Positions 19,614 to 27,385 of a stretch of 53,743 bases of DNA are shown in pieces. A program made the translations under genes and the position numbers. How positions within the stretch are numbered: the first letter of the stretch is position 1; each line of letters starts with the position of its first letter. A model generated the notes under the pieces. The model searched no databases. It was not told where the DNA came from and was given only the letters and a program-made list of their open reading frames with translations. Location of the stretch: the NCBI GenBank assembly GCA_003164095.1, contig PLRX01000081.1, positions 1-53,743 of the forward strand, given 5' to 3'. The DNA is from Acidimicrobiaceae bacterium (GTDB lineage: Bacteria > Actinomycetota > Acidimicrobiia > Acidimicrobiales > RAAP-2).

Positions 19614-20206
19614 TGGAAGCCGTGCAGGTGATTTCCGGCCGGGGCGTGCCCCTCGACCGCTCGGACGTGGACACCGACCAGATCATCCCGTCCGACTGGC
19701 TGAAGCGCGTGGAGCGCACCGGCTTCGGCGCCGGGCTGTTCAGCGAATGGCGCGACGACCGCGACTTCGTCCTCAACCGCGAGGAGTACGCAGGGGCGAA
19801 CATCCTCGTGGCCGGGCCCAACTTCGGCACCGGCTCGTCCCGGGAGCACGCCGTGTGGGCGCTGCAGGACTACGGGTTCGCCGCAGTGGTGTCCCCCGGG
19901 TTCGCCGACATCTTCCGCAACAACTGCACCAAGGCCGGTGTGGTGCCCGTCCAGGTCGACGCGGCCACAGGGCGCGCCCTGCTCGACGCGCTGGAGGCGG
20001 ACCCGTCGCTCGAGATCACCATCGACATCGGACGCGGGACGCTCGACGCGCCTGCCGCAGGTATCGAGACGACCTTCCCGATGGACGAGTTCACCCGGGC
20101 CCGGCTCCTGAACGGGTGGGACGACATCGGGTTGACGCTGCGCTACGAGGACGAGATCGGGTCCTTCGAGTCCGCACGTCCGGCCTGGCTGCCGACGACC
20201 CGCTGA
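19613..20206 (+). CDS. leuD: 3-isopropylmalate dehydratase small subunit
   Basis: Swivel-domain partner of LeuC, 197 aa, with SDVDTDQIIPSDWLKRVERT, ILVAGPNFGTGSSREHAVWA and FADIFRNNCTKAGVVPVQVD, the usual substrate-binding and structural motifs. The ATG overlaps the leuC TGA. Confidence 0.97.
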   Translation: MEAVQVISGRGVPLDRSDVDTDQIIPSDWLKRVERTGFGAGLFSEWRDDRDFVLNREEYAGANILVAGPNFGTGSSREHAVWALQDYGFAAVVSPGFADIFRNNCTKAGVVPVQVDAATGRALLDALEADPSLEITIDIGRGTLDAPAAGIETTFPMDEFTRARLLNGWDDIGLTLRYEDEIGSFESARPAWLPTTR

Positions 20207-20612
20207 GCCGCACGTCGCCACGGCGGCGGTGTCCGACACGGCCCATCGCCGGGCGCGCCGCTCCGGTCGACCGGAACCGCGGGTCCCACGGGGGTGCTGC
20301 CTCGATTCGGCGCACACACTCCGTGGAACGGAGAGCCCGCCGGGTCCCCGGCGCCAGCCACCACGAGGGGCAGGGGGGCAGCCGACGTCGGGGAACCCGG
20401 AGGATGATGAGATACGGGACATTCCCCTGCGCCCGCACCTTCGAACTGGTGTCGCCGCCGGCGACCTGATGTGTCAGGCGGAGTGTCATTCCGCCGTGGT
20501 TGATGACCATACACGAACATGATTCGCCGCACAGGGACGCTGCGAACCTCGTGGGCACCGCCTGTGGCCTCCCGTAATCACTCCGTCATGTTGCCCCTGC
20601 ACACTTGGTGCC
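20207..20612. other. 406-base non-coding gap with several short hairpins
   Basis: I find no convincing gene. It holds consecutive potential stem-loops: CTCCGT/ACGGAG at 20319-20333, CGCCGGG/CCCGGCG at 20338-20353, CGGG/CCCG at 20389-20399, and GGCGGA/TCCGCC at 20477-20495. The first pair may end leuCD transcription. I compared the region from memory with common riboswitches and found no confident match. CACACT at 20600-20605, 7 bases before the next GTG, may be a degenerate -10. Confidence 0.4.
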
Positions 20613-21281
20613 GTGACCCAGAGGACGCCACCCGCACACCGACGCGCCCCCACCCGGGGCGTCGACGACCTGCTGTCCGACGCGGCCCGGACGCCGCTCG
20701 GTGGACCCGAGGGCAATGCCCGGTTGACCGGCGCGACCGCCGCCGTGCTCCTGGTGCTGCTGGCCGCCGAGGGATTCACCGTGCTCCGGGTCGGGGCGTT
20801 GCTCACCCCGCACGTCGCCATCGGGATGATCCTCGTGCCCTTCGTCGCCGTCAAGATCGGCTCCACCGGCTGGCGAATGGCCAAGTACTACCTGGGCGAC
20901 GCCGCCTATCGCGAGCGGGGTGCGCCACCGATCCTGCTGCGGCTGCTCGGCCCGCTGGTCGTCCTTCTCACGGCCCTGCTGTTCGCGTCGGGCATCGCGT
21001 TGCTGCTGGTCCCCCACTCCCTGCGCCAGGAGACGATGTTCGTCCACAAGGCCAGCTTCGTCCTCTGGTTCGGCGCCATGGCGATCCACGTCCTCAGCCA
21101 TGTGCTCGAGACGAGTCGGCTGGCCCCGGCCGACCTGATGTCGCGCACCCGTTCGCAGGTGAGCGGGGCCGGCACCCGATTGTGGGTGCAGGCGGGCTGC
21201 CTGGTGGTCGGCATCATCCTGGCCGTCGTGATGGTGCCGACCATCGGCCCCTGGCTTGCCGGCGGGGGCATCGGCGGGTGA
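20613..21281 (+). CDS. Cytochrome b561/DUF4405-like membrane protein
   Basis: A 222-aa protein with about five transmembrane helices. Conserved-looking His residues lie in GALLTPHVAIGM (helix 2) and in VHKASFVLWFGAMAIHVLSH (helix 4), the spacing seen in two-helix b-heme proteins such as cytochrome b561 and DUF4405, so heme binding is plausible but not proven. GTG start. It lies 28 bases ahead of the response-regulator gene on the same strand and heads the redox cluster. Confidence 0.6.
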   Translation: MTQRTPPAHRRAPTRGVDDLLSDAARTPLGGPEGNARLTGATAAVLLVLLAAEGFTVLRVGALLTPHVAIGMILVPFVAVKIGSTGWRMAKYYLGDAAYRERGAPPILLRLLGPLVVLLTALLFASGIALLLVPHSLRQETMFVHKASFVLWFGAMAIHVLSHVLETSRLAPADLMSRTRSQVSGAGTRLWVQAGCLVVGIILAVVMVPTIGPWLAGGGIGG

Positions 21282-21309
21282 GCCGCCAGCTGGGCCACAC
21301 TGTTGGGCG

Positions 21310-21978
21310 ATGAGGGTGCTGGTGGCGGAGGACGACCCAGGTCTGCGCTCGGTGCTCGAGCGCGGGTTGCGCGAGCACGGGTACGTCGTCGACGCCGTGG
21401 AGGACGGTGCCGCCGCGCTCGCCTACCTCCGCTCCTACGAGTACGAGGTGGCGGTGCTGGACTGGCGCATGCCGGCCACGACCGGAATCGAAGTGGTGCG
21501 TGCCATGCGGGCCAGGGGTGACCGGACGCCGGTGCTGATGCTGACCGCCAGGGATGCCACCGAGGACCGGGTCGAGGGCCTCAACGGAGGTGCTGACGAC
21601 TACCTGGTCAAGCCCTTCACGTTCGCCGAGCTGACCGCCCGGCTCTCGGCCCTGCAGCGCCGGCCGCCGCTCGCACTCGATCCCGTGCTGGCCTGCGGCG
21701 ACCTGACCTTCGACCCGACGACCCGAATGGCCTCCGGGCCCGAGGGACCGCTGAGCCTCACCGCCACGGAGACAGCCCTGCTGGAGCTCCTCCTGCGGCG
21801 GGCGCCGGCGCCCGTCAACCGTCGGACGATCGCGATCCAGGTGTGGGACGACGAGGCCGACCCGGTCGGCTCGAACACCATCGACGTCCACGTCGGACGC
21901 CTCCGGGGGAAGCTGGCGGACACGTCGGCCAGGATCGAGACCGTGCGCGGCTTCGGCTACCGCATCGTCCCCGCATGA
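21310..21978 (+). CDS. OmpR/PhoB-family response regulator
   Basis: A 222-aa two-component response regulator. The receiver domain has the acidic pocket AEDD, phospho-acceptor Asp51 in AVLDWRMP, switch Thr79 and Lys101 in LVKPF. The C-terminal winged-helix DNA-binding domain (about residues 128-220) includes NTIDVHVGRLRGKL and VRGFGYRI. An in-frame start upstream (21256) is ignored because the ATG at 21310 begins the receiver domain exactly. It overlaps the kinase gene by 4 bases (ATGA). The 11-bp repeats upstream of the 23323 gene are its most likely target (inference). Confidence 0.93.
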   Translation: MRVLVAEDDPGLRSVLERGLREHGYVVDAVEDGAAALAYLRSYEYEVAVLDWRMPATTGIEVVRAMRARGDRTPVLMLTARDATEDRVEGLNGGADDYLVKPFTFAELTARLSALQRRPPLALDPVLACGDLTFDPTTRMASGPEGPLSLTATETALLELLLRRAPAPVNRRTIAIQVWDDEADPVGSNTIDVHVGRLRGKLADTSARIETVRGFGYRIVPA

Positions 21979-23219
21979 GGCGCCCCGACGCCCGCTGGGG
22001 CCACGCCGCCCGGGTGGCGCTGGCGGCCACCGCCGTCGTCGGCATCGTCGCCCTGCTGTTGGTGCTGACGGTCAACGGACTGATCGTGCGCCGGCTCGAC
22101 CACGATGTCGACAGCCGGCTGGCCGCGACGCTCGCCACCACGTCGGCCACCGGCTCGGCGCCGGTCTCCTCGGGTGGCCACGGCGGCGATCTCGACGACG
22201 TCCCCGACTTCGTCTGGCGGGTGGGTCCCACCGGGACGGTCACGGCACTGAGCATCGCAGCGCCCGATCTGCCCGTCCGGGCCTGGCACGCCGGCTCGGT
22301 CACCCTCGAGTCCGGTGGTACCAGCTTCCGCTTCGGCGCCGTCCCGTCGGGTGACGGCTGGCTCGTGGCGGGCGAGAGTGTGGCCAGGGTCACCGACGCC
22401 CGGGGCGAGCTCCTCGTCGCCGAGCTGGTGCTCGGCGCGCTGCTCCTGCTCGTCACCTTCACCGGATCCTTCATCGTGGGCCTGCGGGCATCGGCGCCGA
22501 TCGAGCAGGTGCGGCGGCGCCAGGCCGAGTTCACGGCGGATGCCAGCCATGAGCTACGGACGCCCCTGAGCGTGATCGAGGCCGAGGTCGACCTGGCGCT
22601 CGCCCGGCCCCGGGACGGCGACTCGTATCGGGACACCCTCGAACGGGTCGCCTCGGAGAGCCACCGGCTCCGGGCGATCGTGGACGACCTCCTCTGGCTG
22701 GCCCGGACGGACGGAGGCGAGTCGCACCGGGGCACCGTCGGAACGGTCGACGTGGCCGAGGTAGTGGCCTCGGCCGGCGACCGGTTCCGGGCCGTGGCGG
22801 ACGCCGGCTCGATCGCGCTCGTCACACGGTCCGGTCCCCCGGGGTCGGCGCGGGTCCGCGCCGACCAGGAGGGTATCGACCGACTGGTGACCGTCCTCGT
22901 CGACAACGCCTGCAAGTACGCCGGAACGGCTGGCACCGTCGAGGTCTCGACCGGCACCTCCGGTGGGCGGGTCACGCTCGCAGTGGACGACTCGGGCCCT
23001 GGCATACCGATCGAGCACCGCGACCTGGTGTTCGACCGCTTCCACCGGGCCGAGCGGGGACCCGGCGGGACCGGTCTCGGACTGGCCATCGCCGACGCCG
23101 TGGTGCACGCCACCGATGGTGCCTGGTCGGTGTCGACGTCGCCCCTCGGGGGCGCCCGGTTCGAGGTCACGTGGCGACAGGCCGCACGGGTGGTCGAGGG
23201 GCAACCGGCACCGACGTGA
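21975..23219 (+). CDS. Sensor histidine kinase
   Basis: A 414-aa membrane kinase. Transmembrane helices at about residues 11-37 and 150-170 flank a ~110-residue extracytoplasmic sensor region. The H-box is FTADASHELRTPLSVIEAEV (His192), followed by an ATPase domain with N-box VDNACKYAG, G1 DDSGPGIP and G2 GGTGLGLAIA. A recognisable HAMP domain is short or missing. It phosphorylates the adjacent regulator. The signal is unknown; redox state is a guess from the neighbours. Confidence 0.92.
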   Translation: MRRPDARWGHAARVALAATAVVGIVALLLVLTVNGLIVRRLDHDVDSRLAATLATTSATGSAPVSSGGHGGDLDDVPDFVWRVGPTGTVTALSIAAPDLPVRAWHAGSVTLESGGTSFRFGAVPSGDGWLVAGESVARVTDARGELLVAELVLGALLLLVTFTGSFIVGLRASAPIEQVRRRQAEFTADASHELRTPLSVIEAEVDLALARPRDGDSYRDTLERVASESHRLRAIVDDLLWLARTDGGESHRGTVGTVDVAEVVASAGDRFRAVADAGSIALVTRSGPPGSARVRADQEGIDRLVTVLVDNACKYAGTAGTVEVSTGTSGGRVTLAVDDSGPGIPIEHRDLVFDRFHRAERGPGGTGLGLAIADAVVHATDGAWSVSTSPLGGARFEVTWRQAARVVEGQPAPT

Positions 23220-23258
23220 GGGAAGAGCGGTCCTGAGCCCTGGCCCGGACGCACACCG

Positions 23259-23293
23259 GATTCTCAGCTGATTCTTATCCTCGGTTCATCTGA
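23259..23293 (+). promoter_or_regulatory. Three OmpR-type 11-bp direct repeats at the redox operon promoter
   Basis: GATTCTCAGCT (23259), GATTCTTATCC (23270) and GGTTCATCTGA (23283) repeat with 11 and 13 bp spacing, matching how winged-helix regulators bind in tandem. The third copy covers the expected -35 position of the TAGCCT promoter at 23311, so activation is the likely mode. Confidence 0.6.
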
Positions 23294-23310
23294 GTGTCAG
23301 GTTGCCTCCG

Positions 23311-23322
23311 TAGCCTGCACCC
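23311..23322 (+). promoter_or_regulatory. Leaderless-type -10 element (TAGCCT, 6-bp spacer)
   Basis: TAGCCT at 23311-23316 is followed by 6 bases and the ATG at 23323. There is no ribosome binding site, consistent with a leaderless mRNA for the redox operon. Confidence 0.55.
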
Positions 23323-23694
23323 ATGACCAGTACCGGGCGCAGCAGTTCCAGGGGCCGCCAGGATCCGTCGCGCGCCGCACGCCGCCAGCGTGACGCCGGT
23401 CTCGAGCGGGGGCGCACCATCACCAAGGGCATCGCCGCTGTGTCGGTGGCGGCGGTGGCCGCGGCTGGCGTCTATCTGAGCCAGGCCCTGCCAGGCCACT
23501 CGGCATCGACGTCGACCACCAATTCCGGCACCGCCGGCGCAGTGACGCCGGCCGCACCCTCGGCCTCCCCGTCCGGGGGCTCCTCCTCGTCGTCAGCAGG
23601 ATCGTCGGCCGGCAGCGGGTCGGGCATCTCGGCACCGGCGGCGGCACCCGCCCCCGCCTACCAGCAGGCCCCCGTCTCCAGCGGCGCGAGTTGA
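23323..23694 (+). CDS. Small membrane-anchored Ser/Ala-rich protein, 123 aa
   Basis: An N-terminal basic stretch (about 1-33) is followed by one hydrophobic helix (about 36-55) and a flexible outside region of Ser, Gly, Ala and Pro. It ends in AYQQAPVSSGAS. No folded domain is evident. The final SGAS resembles the [S/T]-G-A-[S/T] core of ApbE flavinylation sites, but the preceding Asp and the FMN-binding domain are missing. It is the first gene of the 4-bp-overlapping operon and its stop overlaps the apbE TTG start. Its role may be as a tether or electron-transfer linker; unknown. Confidence 0.75.
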   Translation: MTSTGRSSSRGRQDPSRAARRQRDAGLERGRTITKGIAAVSVAAVAAAGVYLSQALPGHSASTSTTNSGTAGAVTPAAPSASPSGGSSSSSAGSSAGSGSGISAPAAAPAPAYQQAPVSSGAS

Positions 23695-24665
23695 GCCCGG
23701 CGACGTCCGACCTCGACGACAGGACCCACCTGGCCGTCCACCGCTCGACCCGTTGGTCCACCCGCATGGAGCTGCTGGTGACCGACCCGACGGTCGTGGT
23801 CGCCGCGGCGCGGATCCTCGACGCGCAGTTGGACCGGGTCGAGGACGCGGCCAGCCGCTTCCGGAGTGACTCGGAGCTCAGCCGCATCCAGCAGTCCGGC
23901 AACGGTCGCACCGTCGCGGTGTCACGACTGCTCCTCCAGCTCCTCGCCACCGCCCTCCGGGCCGCCGAGCTGACCGACGGGCTCGTCGACCCGACGGTGG
24001 GCACCGCCCTGATCCGCCTCGGCTACGACCGCGACTTCGCCGATGTCGGCGACGTGGTCGACGGACACCTCCCGGACCCGGCTCACGTGCCCGGCTGGCG
24101 GTCCGTCGAACTCGACACCGGGCGCTGCACCGCGACCATCCCGGCGGGCACCGTGCTCGACCTCGGGGCCACGGCCAAGGCCTGGGCGGCCGACCGCGTC
24201 GCCGAATCCATCACGTCACGACTCGGTTGCGGGGTGCTCGTCTCCCTCGGGGGTGACATCGCGGTCCACGGGGCACCGGGCGGGGGGTTCGTCGTCGGCG
24301 TCGCCGACGTCTGCGGCGACCCCGATGCCCCGACGGCCGTCGCCATCACCTCGGGTGGTCTCGCCTCGTCCGGCATCGGCAACCGCCACTGGTCGCTCGC
24401 CGGCACGCCGGTCCACCACGTGATCGACCCACGGACGGGCCTGCCGACCGCCTCGTGCTGGCGGACCGTGACGGTCGCGGCCGGCACCTGCGTCGACGCC
24501 AACACGGCCTCGACGGCGTCCCTCGTGCTCGGCGAGGACGCACCCGGGTGGTTGGCCGATCGACACCTCCCGGCCCGCCTCGTGCGGATGAACGGGACCG
24601 TGGTGACCGTCGCCGGCTGGCCCGACGACACCCTCACGCCCGCACCCGTCGGAGCCCACCCGTGA
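23691..24665 (+). CDS. apbE: FAD:protein FMN transferase
   Basis: ApbE family, 324 aa; moves FMN from FAD onto a Thr/Ser of a target protein outside the cytoplasm. Motifs are SRFRSDSELSRIQ near the N-terminus, TDGLVDPTVGTALIRLGYD, LDLGATAKAWAADRVAE, VSLGGDIAVHG and HHVIDPRTGLP, with ANTASTASLVLG near the end. No lipobox or signal peptide is visible, which is unusual because many ApbE proteins are lipoproteins. Start TTG, overlapping the previous stop (TTGA). No standard FMN_bind target is encoded in this operon. Confidence 0.93.
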   Translation: MSPATSDLDDRTHLAVHRSTRWSTRMELLVTDPTVVVAAARILDAQLDRVEDAASRFRSDSELSRIQQSGNGRTVAVSRLLLQLLATALRAAELTDGLVDPTVGTALIRLGYDRDFADVGDVVDGHLPDPAHVPGWRSVELDTGRCTATIPAGTVLDLGATAKAWAADRVAESITSRLGCGVLVSLGGDIAVHGAPGGGFVVGVADVCGDPDAPTAVAITSGGLASSGIGNRHWSLAGTPVHHVIDPRTGLPTASCWRTVTVAAGTCVDANTASTASLVLGEDAPGWLADRHLPARLVRMNGTVVTVAGWPDDTLTPAPVGAHP

Positions 24666-25795
24666 GTCCTGCCGTGCTGACGACTGCAGCCGTGGGCGGG
24701 AAGGCCTTCTGGTATCTGACCCGCTCCAGCGGTGTCGTGGCGCTCGTGCTCCTGAGCGCCACCCTCGTGCTCGGTGTCGTGGCCTCGGTCGGCTGGACGA
24801 CCGAGCGCTGGCCACGCTTCCTGTCCCAGGACGTCCACCGCAACGTCTCCCTCCTCGGCCTGGTGTTCGTCGGCGTGCACGTGGCCACCACCGTGCTCGA
24901 CGGTTACGTGCCCATCGGCCTGGCCGACGTCGTCGTGCCCTTCATCTCGCCCTACCGCCCCATCTACGTGGGCCTCGGCGCACTGGCGTTCGACCTCATG
25001 CTGGCCGTGCTGATCACGAGCGGCCTGCGCCACCGCATCGGCTACGGATCGTGGCGGTTCGTCCACTGGCTCGCCTACCTCTGCTGGCCTATCGCGCTCG
25101 TGCACGGCCTCGGAACCGGGACCGACACCCAGCTCCCCGTGGTGCTCTTCATCGAGGTGGTCTGCACGGCGGCCGTGCTGGGCGCCTTCACCTGGCGGAT
25201 GGCCACCGGTCGGTCGATCGATCCCGCCCGGCGCGCCGCGGCGGCCTCCGGCGCTGTCGTGCTGGCCCTGGCCATCGGCGGCTTCGCCATGCTCGGCCCG
25301 CTGCGACCGGGGTGGTCCCACCGCTCGGGGACGTCGCCCTCGCTCCTGGCCGAGCTGGCCACCAGGAGCGGTACGTCAGCGACAGGCACCACCGCTCCCT
25401 CTTCCGGGTCGGCACAGACGTCCACCGCGGGGAACGGCACCGGCACGGTCCCTTCGGTGCCCTTCACCAGTCAGGTGAGCGGTACGCAGACCCAGTCCGG
25501 CCCCGACGCCCAGGGCAACGTCCGGATCTCACTGGCCATGCACCTGGCGGACGCCGCGTCGACGCCGCTGACGGTGGTGCTCGTCGGCGCCCAGTCGGGA
25601 GGCGGCGTGTCGCTGTCGACCGGCACCGTCACCTTCGGGGGCGACTCGGGGTCCGTGGTCGGGCTCAACGGCGGCTCGGTCGTGGCGACGGTGTCGACGC
25701 CGTCGCCGATCACCCTCACGATCCAACTCCAGGTCGACCAGCAGACGGGTGCGCTGTCCGGCACCATCGCCGGTGCCGCGGGATCGCACCGATGA
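24662..25795 (+). CDS. Ferric-reductase-like transmembrane protein with extracytoplasmic domain
   Basis: A 377-aa protein with six or so transmembrane helices in the first ~220 residues. Paired His in DVHRNVSLLGLVFVGVHVAT and in WRFVHWLAYLCWPIALVHG match bis-heme b binding in ferric-reductase-like proteins. After a Ser/Thr-rich linker, the last ~110 residues form a predicted beta-rich extracytoplasmic domain. It should carry electrons across the membrane. No FAD/NAD domain is attached; the next gene may supply that. GTG start overlaps the apbE stop (GTGA). Confidence 0.85.
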   Translation: MSPAVLTTAAVGGKAFWYLTRSSGVVALVLLSATLVLGVVASVGWTTERWPRFLSQDVHRNVSLLGLVFVGVHVATTVLDGYVPIGLADVVVPFISPYRPIYVGLGALAFDLMLAVLITSGLRHRIGYGSWRFVHWLAYLCWPIALVHGLGTGTDTQLPVVLFIEVVCTAAVLGAFTWRMATGRSIDPARRAAAASGAVVLALAIGGFAMLGPLRPGWSHRSGTSPSLLAELATRSGTSATGTTAPSSGSAQTSTAGNGTGTVPSVPFTSQVSGTQTQSGPDAQGNVRISLAMHLADAASTPLTVVLVGAQSGGGVSLSTGTVTFGGDSGSVVGLNGGSVVATVSTPSPITLTIQLQVDQQTGALSGTIAGAAGSHR

Positions 25796-27054
25796 CGGCT
25801 CCGACGGGGCCGGGCCGGCTCCTCGACAGTGTCGGGACCGCGGAGGTCGTCCGCCTCGACGCCCATCTGGCGCGCTGGGGCGCGGTGCCCGACCTCCCGG
25901 TCCGCAGCCTCCTCGAAGCCGTCGACCAGTCCGGGCTCCGCGGGCACGGCGGGGCCTGGTTCCCGGTCGGCGCCAAGTGGCGATCGGTCGCAGCCGGCCG
26001 CTCGCCGATCGTGGTGGCCAACGGCGCCGAGGGGGAGCCGGCGAGTGGCAAGGACCGGCTCCTGCTCCACCACGCCCCCCACCTGGTACTCGACGGCGCG
26101 GCCGTGGCGGCCAAGGCGGTCGGGGCGAGGCGGGTGATCGTCCACGTGTCCGACGACTCCGTGGCCGACGTGACCACGGCCCTGGCCGAGCGCGAGCGCC
26201 GGGGCGTCGACGCGTGCAGCTTCGAGGTCGTGATCGCTCCCGACCGCTTCCTGTCCGGCCAGGAGTCGGCCGTCGTCAACACGGTCAACGGACGCAACAT
26301 CGGGATCCCGTCGTTCGTCGCGCTGCGACCCGTCAGGGAGCAGGGCATCGCCGGGCGTCCCACCCTGGTCCAGAACGTCGAGTCGTTGGCCGATGTCGCC
26401 TTGATCGCCCGGTACGGGCCCCAGTGGTTCCGCAGCGTCGGGACTCACGACTCACCCGGCACGGCGCTGATCACGGTGACCGGGCTGTGGGAGTCGTCCA
26501 GGATCGTGGAGGTCCCGCTCGGCACCACCCTCGAGAACGCCCTCGGGATCACACCGGGACGGGCCGACACCATCCAGGCGGTGCTGCTCGGTGGGTACGG
26601 CGGCGGGTGGCTACCCACTTCGACGGCGCTCTCGCTCCCCTTCACCGAGGAGGCGGCCCGCGCCCTCGGCACCTCGATCGGCGCGGGCGTCGCCGTCCTG
26701 CTGCCGGCAGGCGTCTGCCCACTGGTCGAGGTCGCACGGGTCGCACGGTACATGGAGGGCGAGGGAGCGGGTCAGTGCGGCCCGTGCGTCAACGGGTTGG
26801 ACGTCCTCGCCTCCCAGCTCGAGCTCCTGGCCCACCGTCCGCACACGCTGAGCGGCGGACTGTCAGCGTTCCCCACCCTGTGCGGGCTCGTCGAGGGACG
26901 GGGGGCGTGCCACCACCCCGACGGGGTCGCCCGGTTCGTCCGGTCCGCCCTCGGCGTGTTCGGCGATCACGCGGCGGTCCACCTGCAGCGGGGGCCGTGC
27001 CAGACGACCCGGCCGTTCCTGCCCGTGCCGTCCGCCTCGGGTGTCCTCCGATGA
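25792..27054 (+). CDS. NuoF-like NADH:acceptor oxidoreductase (flavin/Fe-S)
   Basis: 420 aa, homologous to the 51-kDa subunit of complex I. FMN/NADH-site motifs are GLRGHGGAWFPVGAKW, VVANGAEGEPASGKDR and LSGQESAVVNTVNG, followed by NVESLADVALIARYG and an SLBB-like region, then a Cys-rich end (GQCGPCVNGL and TLCGLVEGRGAC) for a probable [4Fe-4S] cluster. No other complex I subunits are nearby, so it probably oxidises NADH for the membrane protein upstream. The ATG overlaps the previous stop (ATGA), and its own stop overlaps the ferredoxin ATG. Confidence 0.88.
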   Translation: MTAPTGPGRLLDSVGTAEVVRLDAHLARWGAVPDLPVRSLLEAVDQSGLRGHGGAWFPVGAKWRSVAAGRSPIVVANGAEGEPASGKDRLLLHHAPHLVLDGAAVAAKAVGARRVIVHVSDDSVADVTTALAERERRGVDACSFEVVIAPDRFLSGQESAVVNTVNGRNIGIPSFVALRPVREQGIAGRPTLVQNVESLADVALIARYGPQWFRSVGTHDSPGTALITVTGLWESSRIVEVPLGTTLENALGITPGRADTIQAVLLGGYGGGWLPTSTALSLPFTEEAARALGTSIGAGVAVLLPAGVCPLVEVARVARYMEGEGAGQCGPCVNGLDVLASQLELLAHRPHTLSGGLSAFPTLCGLVEGRGACHHPDGVARFVRSALGVFGDHAAVHLQRGPCQTTRPFLPVPSASGVLR

Positions 27055-27266
27055 GCCGCAGCCGCTTCCGCCTGGTCGTCGACCCCGTCGCCTGCGACGG
27101 TGCCGGCGTGTGTGCCGAACTGCTGCCCGAGGTGATCTCCCTCGACCCGTGGGGCTTTCCGATCGTCGCCTCGGGCGACGTGGCGCCCGGACTGGTCGAC
27201 ATGGCACGGCGAGCGGTGGTCAGCTGCCCGCGCCTCGCACTCCACCTGGTCCGCGTCGACGACTGA
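27051..27266 (+). CDS. Single-cluster ferredoxin, probably [3Fe-4S]
   Basis: 71 aa. The Cys pattern CDGAGVC (C-x5-C) plus a distal SCP fits single-cluster [3Fe-4S] ferredoxins with a replaced central Cys. It should pass electrons between the NuoF-like protein and the membrane b-heme protein. Last gene of the operon; the bidirectional hairpin at 27306 follows. Confidence 0.88.
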   Translation: MSRSRFRLVVDPVACDGAGVCAELLPEVISLDPWGFPIVASGDVAPGLVDMARRAVVSCPRLALHLVRVDD

Positions 27267-27305
27267 GCAGCCGGACCTGGTCCGGTGGCTCCCTGGGGAC
27301 GACGA

Positions 27306-27333
27306 AAGGGGTCCGGCCGGAGCCGGACCCCTT
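27306..27333. terminator. Bidirectional terminator-like hairpin
   Basis: AAGGGGTCCGGC and its complement form a perfect 12-bp stem around loop CGGA between two convergent genes. No long U-tract follows on either strand. The hairpin at 44180 has the same loop and location type. Confidence 0.75.
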
Positions 27334-27385
27334 CCCGTCAGCACCGGGCAGGTGCTGCGTGTTGCGTACTGCTGGTTACTGCAGG

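Noticed and set aside
20281-20420. Riboswitch (cobalamin or c-di-AMP type)
   Set aside because: GGGGAACCC-like pieces occur, but the conserved cores are not present in order.
25740-25765. D-Q-Q-T-G-A-L in the ferric-reductase-like protein as a flavinylation site
   Set aside because: The required final Ser/Thr is Leu, and Q-T-G-A is a common beta-turn in such domains.
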